64,000 nt of DNA from Meiothermus granaticius NBRC 107808 (GTDB lineage Bacteria; Deinococcota; Deinococci; Deinococcales; Thermaceae). Under the pieces are notes generated by a model. It was not told where the DNA came from. It made no database searches and was given only the letters and a program-made list of their open reading frames with translations. The number at the start of each line of letters is the position of its first letter. The stretch's first letter is position 1. The stretch spans positions 1 through 64,000 of the forward strand of contig NZ_QWLB01000017.1 of the NCBI RefSeq assembly GCF_003574355.1, read 5' to 3'. The position numbers were made by a program, and so were the translations under genes. Positions 32,374 to 41,378 of the stretch are shown here, piece by piece.

Positions 32374-32635
32374 TCGAACCTTCCTCCATCATCCGGGATA
32401 TCTCGGCGTTGGGCTCGTCAAAGTCCGACGCCATCCAGATCTGCCCCTTCCAGACCCCCGGCACCCGTCGGGGTCTGGGAGCGGCTTCGGGTGGTACCAG
32501 CTTGGCCACTACTCGACCATACCGTCCGATAAAGACGACCTCCCCCCGCTCGACCCGCTCCACTAACCTTGAAAGCTGGGCCTTAGCCTCGGCAATATTG
32601 ACGAGCTTTTTGTTCCAATCAGCAGTTTTGGGCAT
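32354..32635 (-). CDS. Phd/YefM-family antitoxin
   Basis: 93 residues. N-terminal Phd-type DNA-binding domain (VNIAEAKAQLSRLVERVERG, then GRVVAKLVPPE), and a C-terminal acidic tail (DFDEPNAEISRMMEE) that should occupy the VapC active site. Upstream of and overlapping the toxin gene, the standard order. An operator with GGTCA half-sites in the promoter fits autoregulation by the complex. Confidence 0.9.
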   Translation of the reverse strand: MPKTADWNKKLVNIAEAKAQLSRLVERVERGEVVFIGRYGRVVAKLVPPEAAPRPRRVPGVWKGQIWMASDFDEPNAEISRMMEEGSIEPVAR

Positions 32636-32659
32636 CTTGAATTCCTCTAGCTACCTCCG

Positions 32660-32700
32660 ATAATAAATGTTATGACCATTGTTGGTCAACTAATTTGACC
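32660..32700 (-). promoter_or_regulatory. Toxin-antitoxin promoter with GGTCA operator half-sites
   Basis: Minus-strand -35 TTGACC (plus 32689-32684) and -10 TATTAT (plus 32665-32660), spacer 18. Half-sites TGACC (32673-32677), GGTCAA (32684-32689) and TTGACC (32695-32700) alternate in orientation to give two dyads that cover the spacer and -35. Confidence 0.65.
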
Positions 32701-32743
32701 CCGGTGCGCGACAAGCCCCGCCGTTGGGAGGGAAGGATAGTGC

Positions 32744-32776
32744 GGACGGCGCAGCCGTCCTTGGGTTTTGGTTTTA
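32744..32776 (+). terminator. Orphan intrinsic terminator
   Basis: GGACGGC (32744-32750) and GCCGTCC (32754-32760) pair perfectly around GCA and are followed by a T-rich run containing two TTTT blocks (32761-32775). No plus-strand gene ends nearby; the last is 800 bases upstream on the other side of the toxin-antitoxin module. The rest of 32701-33013 shows no convincing gene, apart from a TAAACT -10-like hexamer at 32989. Confidence 0.6.
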
Positions 32777-33013
32777 GTGCGGGGTCTGCTGCTGTTCGAT
32801 GTACTGGCACACGATGGAAATCGGCGCACCGCCGCAGGAATACGGAGCAGACCTCGACAAGCTGCGGACCTATTCGCTCAGCGTACTGCTGTGGTGCTTT
32901 GGGGTGCAGGAGAATCCGCGCTTACTCCCGCCCCCCTGCCCACCCGAAGCCCAGCGGTTGGGGCTGTGTTTTCCCTACGAAAAGGTGCTAAACTACCGGC
33001 ACTCGGGGTAACT

Positions 33014-33229
33014 ATGTATCACGAATACCTCATCGCCCGCGACCCCCGCACCGGGGAAAAGCTCGAGGTGCGTGAGATTACCGATCTGGGCGAAGAGGCC
33101 CTGACCGATGTATTGCTCGAGGTGTATGAGCAGTACGAGGGAAAGGTGGATCTCGAGACCCTGGGGCAGCACTTTCCCTGGGGGGAATCGCCGTTTCTGC
33201 ACGACCAAGCTCCTGCCTTAAAGAAATGA
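33014..33229 (+). CDS. Small acidic protein of unknown function, 71 residues
   Basis: ATG 33014 opens a frame with regular codon use; reading upstream of it gives non-protein-like sequence. Composition is acidic with no membrane segment: ARDPRTGEKLEVREITDLG, then predicted helices (ALTDVLLEVYEQYEG) and a C-terminal WGESPFLHDQ. No family is recognised. A candidate -10 (TAAACT, 32989-32994) lies 20 bases upstream. A perfect 7-bp hairpin (33251-33268) follows 21 bases after the stop. Confidence 0.7.
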   Translation: MYHEYLIARDPRTGEKLEVREITDLGEEALTDVLLEVYEQYEGKVDLETLGQHFPWGESPFLHDQAPALKK

Positions 33230-33250
33230 CCTCCGGATGTACCGGTTCTT

Positions 33251-33268
33251 GCCTCGCCGCAGCGAGGC
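33251..33268 (+). terminator. Hairpin after the 71-residue gene
   Basis: GCCTCGC (33251-33257), loop CGCA, GCGAGGC (33262-33268). Perfect 7-bp stem without a U-tract. Confidence 0.4.
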
Positions 33269-33294
33269 GACGGGAAAGATGTCAGAAACGCGAC

Positions 33295-33324
33295 TTGCCC
33301 CCTTCATGAAACGTCTGCATTATA
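33295..33324 (+). promoter_or_regulatory. Promoter of the two-component operon
   Basis: TTGCCC (33295-33300) and CATTAT (33319-33324), spacer 18; a TATAGT at 33321 is an alternative -10. Both place the transcript start at or within a few bases of ATG 33330, implying a leaderless message. Confidence 0.5.
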
Positions 33325-33329
33325 GTGGC

Positions 33330-34015
<686 letters not shown>

Positions 34016-34031
<16 letters not shown>

Positions 34032-35320
34032 ACTGGGTCCGGCGGCTCGAGGTGCAGCTGGCCCTGCTGATCCTGCTGGCCGTGGGGCTGACCAGCCTGC
34101 TGACCTTTAGCATCAACGCCTACGGGAGCTGGCGGCACTTTCGCGATCTGCCCGAGGAGGTGCGGGCCCTCCTGCAAGACGGGGGCACCGGGCCGCTGCC
34201 CCGCAAGGTCTCCCAGTTGGTGAACCAGGAAGTTCAGGCCCAGGGGGAGGTGCGGGTGGTGCTCGAGCCCACCGCGAAGGGCGAGCTGCGCACCTACCGA
34301 GTTTTGCCGGCGGCCTCGGCCCCGGCCTCCTCGGCTTCGACCCTCCCCCCTCAGGGGGTGGAGGTCTCGGCGGAATCCGAGGGGGACCGGCGCGAAGGGG
34401 GCTTTATTGGCCAGCTCCTGACCACCCAGGCCGAGGCCGGTGGGGTGGCCTTGTTGTTGGGCCTGGGCCTGGCCCTGGCCTTTGCCCGGCGGCTGGCCCG
34501 CCCGATCCACGCGGTTTCTGAGGCCACCGACCAGATGGCTTCGGGGCACCGGGGGGTGCGCATTGGAAACCTCGGGAGCAGCCAGGAGACCGCCCAGATG
34601 GCCCACAACTTCAACCGCATGGCGGAGGAGCTGGAGCGGCTCGAGGGGGAACGCCGGGCCATGATCGCCGATATCGCCCATGAGCTGCGCACCCCCATCG
34701 CCGTGATGCAAAGCCGCCTCGAGGCCATTCAGGATGACCTGATCCCCTGCAGCCCCGAGGAGGTCAACAGCCTGCACGACACCGCGCAGCTGATGGCCCG
34801 ACTGGTCGAGGACCTGCGCACCCTTTCCCTGAGCGAGGCCGGGCGGCTGACCCTGCACAAAGAACGCCTCGACCTGCGGCCCCTGCTCGAGCGGGTAGTC
34901 GCCGGTTTCCGCCCTGCGGCAGAGGCCCAGGGGGTGCAGCTGACGCTCGAGCTGCCCGCGCGGCCACTCAGCATTAGAGGGGACCCGGATCGCCTGCACC
35001 AGGTGCTGGGCAACCTCCTGGCCAACGCCCTGACCTATACCCCCAGGGGGGGCAGGGTGCAGGTGGTCGTGGAGGGAGACCCCAACCATGCCTTCATCCG
35101 GGTGGGCGACACCGGACCCGGCATCCCACCGGCAGCCCTGAGCAAGGTATTTGACCGCTTCTACCGAGCCGAAGGCTCGCGCTCGAGGGCCACCGGGGGC
35201 AGCGGGCTGGGTCTGGCCATCGTCAAGGCCCTGGTAGAGCTGCATGGTGGGCGGGTTTCTGCGGCCAATCGCCCAGAGGGCGGGGCGGAGTTCCGGCTGG
35301 TCTTACCCTTGGTGGAATGA
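34016..35320 (+). CDS. Sensor histidine kinase
   Basis: 434 residues. TM helices at about 13-33 and 141-159 enclose an extracytoplasmic sensor of roughly 105 residues with a Ser/Ala-rich stretch. HAMP follows (160-213), then HisKA with His222 in IAHELRTPIAV. The catalytic domain has the N-box LLANALTYTP, DTGPGIP and GGSGLGLAIVKAL. Pairs with the preceding regulator. The stimulus is unknown; a metal, heme or redox cue would suit the genes downstream. Confidence 0.95.
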
Positions 35321-35337
35321 CCCTGGTAGTCCCAACC

Positions 35338-35355
35338 CCCCTCCTTGAGGAGGGG
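35338..35355 (+). terminator. Hairpin after the kinase gene
   Basis: CCCCTCC (35338-35344), loop TTGA, GGAGGGG (35349-35355); a perfect 7-bp stem with no U-tract. It may partially separate the regulatory genes from the redox genes. Confidence 0.45.
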
Positions 35356-35387
35356 TGGGGCGGCGCTGGGTAGAGGGATCTGCCTGG

Positions 35388-35417
35388 GCTTCACACGCGC
35401 TTCACAATGGCTAAATG
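35388..35417 (+). promoter_or_regulatory. Promoter of the redox operon with an 11-base direct repeat
   Basis: GCTTCACA recurs at 35388-35395 and 35399-35406, period 11, followed by TAAATG (35412-35417) as a possible -10. The second copy lies close to where a -35 should be. This is how OmpR/PhoB-type activators replace a -35 element, and such a regulator is encoded just upstream. Confidence 0.5.
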
Positions 35418-35464
35418 TGGACATAACCGTGTCGGGCCAGACTGTATTGCAGAGGAGGACGCCC

Positions 35465-35956
35465 GTGAGCGCGCAGAGAAGACTGAAAATCCAAATCCTG
35501 GTGGACAGCGTACTGGGGGTGGCCTTTTTGTTGGCCTTCCAGCCCCGTTTTACCGGCCAGGCCGTGCATGAGTGGATGGGGCTGGGTTTGGGAGCGGTGG
35601 TGCTGGTGCACCTGCTGCTGGGCTGGAAATGGATGGTTAGCGTTGGCCAAAAGCTCCTGGGCGGGCTGCCGGGCCGGACTCGAGTACTCTACGCGGTCAA
35701 CCTGGCCCTGCTGGCGGCGTTTATCGGGGCTGGGGTGACGGGGGTATTGGTCTCTAAGGTGGTGTTTGCCCATGCTGAAGGGAACCGCATCCTGATGGGG
35801 CTTCACAAGCTTTTCGGCAACGGCCTCCTGGTGCTGATGGGCCTGCACCTGGCCCTCAACTGGCAGTGGGTGGTGAACCTCTGGAACAAGTACCTTGGGG
35901 CCTCCCAGGGTGCGACCAGGACGGCGATCTATGCCAACTCGAGGGAAGCCCAGTAG
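35465..35956 (+). CDS. DUF4405-like heme-type membrane protein
   Basis: 163 residues from GTG 35465, with GAGGAGG about 6 bases upstream. Four hydrophobic helices. His residues recur at helix positions (AVHEWMG, VLVHLLLG, GLHKLFG, MGLHLAL), as expected for b-type heme ligation in DUF4405/cytochrome b561-like proteins. Likely passes electrons across the membrane to the exported DUF2271 and PepSY partners. First gene of a six-gene run. Confidence 0.8.
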   Translation: MSAQRRLKIQILVDSVLGVAFLLAFQPRFTGQAVHEWMGLGLGAVVLVHLLLGWKWMVSVGQKLLGGLPGRTRVLYAVNLALLAAFIGAGVTGVLVSKVVFAHAEGNRILMGLHKLFGNGLLVLMGLHLALNWQWVVNLWNKYLGASQGATRTAIYANSREAQ

Positions 35957-35965
35957 GGGGGCCGT

Positions 35966-36244
35966 ATGGGGCGCAAGTGGATTCCCACCCTGCTGTTCAT
36001 CGGGGTTTTGATCGTGGCCGGGGCCGGGCTGTATCACGCAGGGGGGCTCCCGTTGGTGGGGGGGCGGCACGATCCGGCCCTCCGGACGCTGCAGGCCCCC
36101 TTGGGCGGGCGTGGCACCGCCCATCCTTGGCAAGCCTTGCCTCGGCTCCTGGGTGATCTCTGGGTGATCGCCAGCATCATCACTGCGGTGCGGGTAGGGC
36201 AAGGCTTGGGGCGCCTCAGGGCCTCTCTCTTAACCCGGCCATAA
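35966..36244 (+). CDS. Small membrane protein of unknown function, 92 residues
   Basis: N-terminal helix (IPTLLFIGVLIVAGAGLYH), a Gly/Pro-rich linker, and a second weaker hydrophobic stretch (LLGDLWVIASIITAVRV). No family is recognised. Placed 9 bases after the DUF4405 gene, so probably a small accessory subunit of the same redox complex. Confidence 0.65.
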   Translation: MGRKWIPTLLFIGVLIVAGAGLYHAGGLPLVGGRHDPALRTLQAPLGGRGTAHPWQALPRLLGDLWVIASIITAVRVGQGLGRLRASLLTRP

Positions 36245-36285
36245 CCCTGGGTGTGTACCTTGTCCCCGAGTCTGGAGAGCGCTTG

Positions 36286-37200
36286 ATGCTTAGATCCTTC
36301 CCCGGCTTTTTATCCCAGAATCGCTTCCGCTGGCGGCGCATCCGCTATGAGGGGGTGCTGGGAACAGCCCTCGAGCTGCACTTTCTGGCTGAGCCCCAGG
36401 CGGCGCGCGAAGCCGAGCGGCGTGCCCTGGCAGAGATAGAACGGCTTGAGGGCCTCTACAGCCGCTACCGCCCGGACAGTGAGCTCAACCGCTGGCAGGA
36501 GGGCCTTACCGAGGCCGTTTCCCCGGACCTGGCCGAGTTGCTGCGGGAGGCTGAGCGTTGGCAGGAGCACACCGCTGGGGCGTTTAACCCCGGCGTTGAG
36601 GCGGTGCAGAGGCTTTACCGCCAGAACCCTGACCCCCCTGAAGAGCAGCGAGAAGCCCTCTTAAAGGCCCTTGGTGCCCCGCTGTGGACCTGGAAAGGGG
36701 AGACCCCTCACAAGCGCACCCCCCTCGAGCTGAACTTCAACGCCCTGGCCAAGGGGCGCATCGCCGATCTGGCCTGCGCTGCCGCAATGGGGGTAGAGGG
36801 GGTGCAGGGGGCTTGTGTGAACCTCGGGGGAGACCTCAGCCACCGTGGGCCGCAGGGGATGCCGGTGGCCATCACCTCCCCCTTCTCGAGCGCCGACAAC
36901 GCCCCGGCCCTGGCCCAGATTCGCATCCGCAACCAGGGGGTGGCGACCAGCGGTCATACCCAGCGTGGGCCGCACCTCTTTGATCCGCGCAGGGCGCAGC
37001 CGGTGCAGGGGGTGGCCCAGGCCACTGTAGTGGCCGGGGATGCCGCCACAGCGGATGTTCTGGCCACGGTGTTTTGTGTGCTCGATCCCCAGGAAAGCCT
37101 GCGGTTAGCCGAGCAGCTAGGGGTGGCCGGTTTGATCGTGAGCCGCTCGGGAGCCCTGCACTCCAACCCTCAGTTCCAAGCCCTGGAGGAAGCCTTATGA
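36286..37200 (+). CDS. apbE: FAD:protein FMN transferase
   Basis: 304 residues from ATG 36286, preferred over GTG 36253 because GGAGAG precedes it by 6 bases. ApbE features: LNFNALAKGRIADLA (the AKG loop), VNLGGDLSHRG, SGHTQRGPHLFDPR and a C-terminal TADVLATVFCV. Transfers FMN from FAD to a Thr of an exported target. No signal peptide or lipobox is apparent, whereas many ApbEs are exported; a cytoplasmic site is therefore possible. Overlaps the DUF2271 gene by ATGA. Confidence 0.9.
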   Translation: MLRSFPGFLSQNRFRWRRIRYEGVLGTALELHFLAEPQAAREAERRALAEIERLEGLYSRYRPDSELNRWQEGLTEAVSPDLAELLREAERWQEHTAGAFNPGVEAVQRLYRQNPDPPEEQREALLKALGAPLWTWKGETPHKRTPLELNFNALAKGRIADLACAAAMGVEGVQGACVNLGGDLSHRGPQGMPVAITSPFSSADNAPALAQIRIRNQGVATSGHTQRGPHLFDPRRAQPVQGVAQATVVAGDAATADVLATVFCVLDPQESLRLAEQLGVAGLIVSRSGALHSNPQFQALEEAL

Positions 37201-37733
37201 AGCAAACCCGTATCAGCCGTAGAGCCTTCATCTATCGGGTGTCCGGCCTGGCCCTGACCCTCTGGGCTGGGCGCAGCCTGGCCCAAGCCCCTAAGCTCCC
37301 TGCCGGGATGAAGCTGGACATCAGCTTTGAGATCGTAGCCCCACCCGGAGGGCGTTACCGCCCGCCCTATGTGGCGGTGTGGATCGAGAACGCCCAGGGC
37401 TTACCCGTGCGCCAGCTGGCCCTGTGGTTTGAGGAGTCCAGACCGCGCTACCTGCGTGAGTTGGTGCGCTGGGCCGGGGAAAACACCAGCATCCCCGTTG
37501 CGGTCTCGGGCCCTACCCGGTTCCCTGGGCGCTATACCCTGAGCTGGGACCTCAAGGACGAAAAGGGCAACACGGTGGGCCAGGGCGATTACTACGTGTG
37601 TATCGAGATGGCCCGTGAACATGGGCCTTACGAGCTGTTCCGGGAAAAGCTGTCCCTGGGTACGGCCCCCCTGAGCAAGACCTACCCCGAGGACGGGGAG
37701 CTGAAGGGGGTGACCCTCACCTATGGTAAATAA
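37197..37733 (+). CDS. Tat-exported DUF2271 protein
   Basis: 178 residues from ATG 37197. Twin-arginine signal SRRAFIYRVSGLALTLWAG, cleavage after SLAQ. The mature part is beta-rich with YVAVWIENAQG, ARYLREL-like (RYLRELVRW) and YYVCIEMAREHG, typical of DUF2271. Tat export implies folding, possibly with cofactor, before secretion. DUF2271 genes commonly sit next to PepSY and ApbE genes. Confidence 0.85.
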   Translation: MKQTRISRRAFIYRVSGLALTLWAGRSLAQAPKLPAGMKLDISFEIVAPPGGRYRPPYVAVWIENAQGLPVRQLALWFEESRPRYLRELVRWAGENTSIPVAVSGPTRFPGRYTLSWDLKDEKGNTVGQGDYYVCIEMAREHGPYELFREKLSLGTAPLSKTYPEDGELKGVTLTYGK

Positions 37734-38346
37734 GGCCAGGCCCCGCACCCAGAGGGGCTGGGGTGAGACCCGTGCCCGGTTATATACCCTGGCGAGGGGG
37801 GTGCACCTCTACGCCTCGATGGTAAGCCTGCTGGTGGTGCTCTTTTTTGCGGCCACCGGTATCGCCCTCAACCACCCGGAGTGGACCTTCGGCAGCGCGG
37901 AGACCCAGCAAACCTATACCGGTACCCTGCCGGCGGGCTGGCAGAGCGATGGGCGGGTGGACTGGCTGCGCACCGCCGAGACCCTGCGGGCCAAGTACGG
38001 CCTCAAGGGCAGTGTGAGCGAGCACCGCAGCGATGCCCAACAGGCCTCGCTGAGCTTCCGGGCCCCCGCTTATGCCGCGGATGCCTCCATCCAGATGAAA
38101 GACGGTAGCTATGTGCTGCGGGTGGTGCGCCAGGGCCCGGTGGCGGTGCTGGACGACCTGCACCGGGGGCGTGACTCGGGAGCGGCCTGGGCGTGGGTCA
38201 TTGATCTGTCGGGAGGGTTCTTGCTCCTGATCGCGCTCACGGGGTTTGCCCTTTCGCTTTTCCTGCGCAAGACCCGCCGGGCGGCGGTGCTGACCGCGCT
38301 GGTGGGTGCGGTTTTGGTCGGAATCCTGATGCTGCGCGCGGGCTAG
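37723..38346 (+). CDS. PepSY-associated membrane protein
   Basis: 207 residues. Helix 1 at about 28-48 (LYASMVSLLVVLFFAATG) is followed by ALNHPEW, a typical PepSY-TM element. A soluble extracytoplasmic region (50-145) includes RVVRQGPVAVLDDLHRGRD. Two C-terminal helices end in a short tail. PepSY-TM proteins transfer electrons across the membrane, often to flavinylated partners. Overlaps the DUF2271 gene by 11 bases. Confidence 0.82.
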   Translation: MVNKARPRTQRGWGETRARLYTLARGVHLYASMVSLLVVLFFAATGIALNHPEWTFGSAETQQTYTGTLPAGWQSDGRVDWLRTAETLRAKYGLKGSVSEHRSDAQQASLSFRAPAYAADASIQMKDGSYVLRVVRQGPVAVLDDLHRGRDSGAAWAWVIDLSGGFLLLIALTGFALSLFLRKTRRAAVLTALVGAVLVGILMLRAG

Positions 38347-38361
38347 GGCGAAGGGGGTGAG

Positions 38362-39624
38362 CTACTCCGCCCAGTCCAGGAACACGGCCGCGGTCCAGGA
38401 GAACGCCCCCCCACCCAGCCCGGCCCCGGTCCGGGGGTGGTAGTACTCGCTAAACCCGGAAGCCCGGACCAGGGCCAGCGTGTCCTGCCGGAGGCGTTCC
38501 GCCAGCTCGGTCTGGCCATACTCCTCCAGCCCCCAGGCGATCAGGCGGTTCAGCACGGCCCATACCGGCCCGCGCCAGTAGCGCTGAGGCTCGAAGCGGG
38601 GGCTCGAGGGGTCGGTGCTGGGGACCAGGTAGCGCACCTGCTGGGCCCAGGACCTCAGGGTTTGGGCCAGGCGTTCAGCCCGTTGGGGGCTGCTGCTTCC
38701 GGCGTACAGCGGCAGAAAAGAGGCCGAGACCCCAACTCGGATGGGCCCGTTTTGAATGAGGTCGCGGTTGAAGTAAAGGCCGGCCTGCTCGTCCCAGAGG
38801 GCTTCTATGGCCGGTGCACTGCGGGATAACCAGCCGGTGATCTCGGCCTCATGGCCAAAGCCGAACCGCTGGGAAAGCGCCCGCAAATCCCGGTTGGCCC
38901 GGTGCAACACACAGTCAATCAGCAAGCTGGCCACCCGGAAGGGGCACTGGGTGTACAGACGCAGCGGGTCATAGCCATCGCGCTTGTAGACCTCGAGCAG
39001 CGACAGGTAGCGGTCGTACTCCTCTTGGCGCGGGCGCTGGCTGGGGTCTACATGGCCGGTATCGCGCCGGGTATAGGGCGGTAGGTCGGGGTCTACGGGC
39101 ACCTGAGCCAGGGCTTCGTCCCAGGCCGGGCTGTTGTCAGCCCCGGTCTCCCAGGGGTGATAGCAGGCCATTAGGCCGGTGTCTTCGGGGTCCCGCGCGC
39201 GCTTGAACCAGCGGTGATAGGCCAGAAGCTTGGGATAGAGGGCTCGAGCCTTTTCCTCTGCCAGCGCCCTATCCCTGGCCCCTTCCAGCATGCGCCGCAC
39301 GAAGCTGGCCAGCACCGGGGGCTGGGTGATGCCGGAGGTCGGGGGGGAGGCCTGAGGGGTTCCCCAGCGCTCTGGCCCGGGGAAATAGCTGGCTTCGGGC
39401 CGATGGAAAACGATGTGCGGGAGCATCCCATTCGGCCACTGGCCCTGGAAGAGGGTCTCGAGCTCCCTCCAGGCCCGCTGCTCATCAAAGCGCATCCAGC
39501 CGAGCGCGGTGAACCCGGCGTCCCACAACCACTGAAACGGGTACAGACCTGCGGTGGGGACGGTGAACCCACCCCGGTCATTGGCCTGCAAAATTTCCTG
39601 GGCTTGTTGGCGTAAGTGGTTCAA
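38362..39624 (-). CDS. GH63-type mannosylglycerate/glucosylglycerate hydrolase
   Basis: 420 residues from TTG 39624, which has AAGGAGGGAG about 5 bases upstream; a longer frame runs through the AT-rich promoter region and is rejected. An (alpha/alpha)6 barrel is indicated by QWLWDAGF (substrate loop), ETGADNSPAWDEA (catalytic acid region) and SGFSEYYHPRTG (catalytic base region), which match Thermus-type mannosylglycerate hydrolases. Cleaves the compatible solute to sugar plus glycerate, recycling it after osmotic or heat stress. A GH15/GH37-like role cannot be ruled out. Confidence 0.78.
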   Translation of the reverse strand: MNHLRQQAQEILQANDRGGFTVPTAGLYPFQWLWDAGFTALGWMRFDEQRAWRELETLFQGQWPNGMLPHIVFHRPEASYFPGPERWGTPQASPPTSGITQPPVLASFVRRMLEGARDRALAEEKARALYPKLLAYHRWFKRARDPEDTGLMACYHPWETGADNSPAWDEALAQVPVDPDLPPYTRRDTGHVDPSQRPRQEEYDRYLSLLEVYKRDGYDPLRLYTQCPFRVASLLIDCVLHRANRDLRALSQRFGFGHEAEITGWLSRSAPAIEALWDEQAGLYFNRDLIQNGPIRVGVSASFLPLYAGSSSPQRAERLAQTLRSWAQQVRYLVPSTDPSSPRFEPQRYWRGPVWAVLNRLIAWGLEEYGQTELAERLRQDTLALVRASGFSEYYHPRTGAGLGGGAFSWTAAVFLDWAE

Positions 39625-39717
39625 AAGCTCCCTCCTTGGGGGGATATCAGGGGCATGTATCCCACGAGGCGATGAAGCGAGGGTGAGGTCTCGAGGAGGG
39701 CGGCCGGCCCTCTCAGG

Positions 39718-39780
39718 TTGCAGCAGGGAGAGTCTTATGCTAAAATCATAAGAATGAAGATAAATATGTATTAGATAAAT
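39718..39780 (+). promoter_or_regulatory. MFS-gene promoter with operator over the -10
   Basis: TTGCAG (39718-39723) and TAAAAT (39741-39746), spacer 17. The dyad TCTTATG (39733-39739) / CATAAGA (39747-39753) is perfect and brackets the -10, as in repressor-controlled promoters. GATAAAT is repeated at 39759-39765 and 39774-39780. The 110-base leader that follows contains a TGCAGGG/CCCTGCA stem (39823-39858). Confidence 0.6.
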
Positions 39781-39890
39781 TAAGCCCCCGATGGAGCCAG
39801 TGACCCCCAGAAGCCCCAAGCCTGCAGGGAGAAGAACCCCCAACGGCCTTCCCCTGCAATGTGCCCCCTGTAGCCCCCAGAGGATATCGC

Positions 39891-41366
39891 ATGCCTGCCC
39901 CCTCTAACCTCCAAGCGTACGTACTCCCCGGACGTGACCGGGGCATCATTTTGGTCCTGCTGTTTGCCGCATTTGTGGTTATCCTCAACGAGACCCTTCT
40001 GAATGTGGCCCTGCCCCGATTGATGCAGGAGCTCAACCTTCAGGCCACCACGGTGCAATGGCTGGCTACGGCTTTCATGCTGACCATGGCGGTGGTCATC
40101 CCCACCACCGGGTTTATCCTCCAACGCTTCAGCACCCGAACGGTGTTCATTGCTGCCATGGGGTTATTTGTGCTGGGCACCCTGATGGCCGGACTGGCCC
40201 AGGGCTTCGGGCCCCTCCTGTTCGGGCGGGTAGTGCAGGCCAGCGGTACCGCGCTGATGCTGCCGCTGCTGATCACCACCATCCTGGCCCTGGTTCCTGC
40301 TGCTCACCGAGGGGGAGTTTTGGGCATGGTCAGCATCGTGATCTCGGTGGCTCCGGCCACCGGCCCGACCCTCTCGGGGCTGATCCTCGAGGTGCTGCCC
40401 TGGCGCTACCTGTTTCTCTTTGTGGTACCGGTGGCCCTGGTGGTGCTGGCCTACGGGGTGCGGCGACTGGTCAATGTGGGGGAGGTTAGACCGGCTTATC
40501 TGGACCTACCCTCGGTGGGGCTCTCCGTGCTTGGGTTTGGGAGTCTGGTGTATGGCTTCAGCAGCGTGGGGAATTTGGGGGGCTGGAGCAGCCCCCAGGT
40601 ATGGGCTGCACTGCTGGGGGGTGGGGTCGGTCTGCTGGTGTTTGTCCTGCGACAGAATGGCCTCGCGCAGCGGGGTGCGGCGCTCCTCGAGCTGCGGCCC
40701 TTTCGCTATCCCATGTTCAGCTTGGGGCTAGGGGTGATCCTGATCGCCATGATGGCGCTGTTTGGTGGGGCCATCCTGCTGCCGATCTACCTGCAGAGCA
40801 TTCGCGGCCTGGGCTCGCTTCAAACCGGGCTTCTGCTCCTTCCCGGCGGCCTTCTGATGGGGTTGGCGGCCCCTACCGTAGGGAAGCTGTTTGACCGCTA
40901 CGGCCCCTTGCCGCTGGCGGTGCCAGGGGCCATGCTGCTGGTGGGTACGCTATGGGGCTTCAGTACCGTAGGGGAGGGCACGGGCATCGGGACATTGCTG
41001 CTCCTGCACCTGATCCTAAGCCTGGGTTTGGCCTTGCTCTTCACCCCGGTCATGACCACCGCCCTCAACCCGCTCCCTGGCCCACTCTATCCCCATGGCA
41101 GCGCGATCCTGAGCACCCTGCAAATGGTGGCTGGAGCGGTGGGGACCGCCCTGTTGATAACGGTGTGGACGGTTCGCTCTGCCGCGTTGCGCGGGGTAGC
41201 TCCGCCCGAAGTGGCCCAGACTGCGGGGCTACAGGCCGCCTTTGGACTGGCGACCTGCGTAGCGGTGGTCGCCTTGTTCCTGACCTTTTTCCTGCGCCGC
41301 CCCCAGCCTGAACCCAGCGCTCCAGAAGGAGCCCAGGCACAGCAGGTCTCCTCGGTAGGGGATTGA
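39891..41366 (+). CDS. MFS drug exporter (DHA2/EmrB-QacA type)
   Basis: 491 residues from ATG 39891, which has AGAGGA 7 bases upstream; the GTG at 39861 has no ribosome site. About fourteen helices. VILNETLLNVALPRLMQEL in helix 1 is the DHA2 hallmark (motif D1), and VQASGTALMLPLLITTI follows in the first half. Proton-driven efflux of hydrophobic compounds is the family function. Transcribed alone from an operator-bearing promoter. Confidence 0.9.
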   Translation: MPAPSNLQAYVLPGRDRGIILVLLFAAFVVILNETLLNVALPRLMQELNLQATTVQWLATAFMLTMAVVIPTTGFILQRFSTRTVFIAAMGLFVLGTLMAGLAQGFGPLLFGRVVQASGTALMLPLLITTILALVPAAHRGGVLGMVSIVISVAPATGPTLSGLILEVLPWRYLFLFVVPVALVVLAYGVRRLVNVGEVRPAYLDLPSVGLSVLGFGSLVYGFSSVGNLGGWSSPQVWAALLGGGVGLLVFVLRQNGLAQRGAALLELRPFRYPMFSLGLGVILIAMMALFGGAILLPIYLQSIRGLGSLQTGLLLLPGGLLMGLAAPTVGKLFDRYGPLPLAVPGAMLLVGTLWGFSTVGEGTGIGTLLLLHLILSLGLALLFTPVMTTALNPLPGPLYPHGSAILSTLQMVAGAVGTALLITVWTVRSAALRGVAPPEVAQTAGLQAAFGLATCVAVVALFLTFFLRRPQPEPSAPEGAQAQQVSSVGD

Positions 41367-41378
41367 GATCGCGGAGAT

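Noticed and set aside
32701-33013. Small gene or transposase remnant between the antitoxin and the 71-residue gene
   Set aside because: Several short frames exist, including one of 70 residues from 32799, but none has coherent composition, a ribosome site or a recognised motif.
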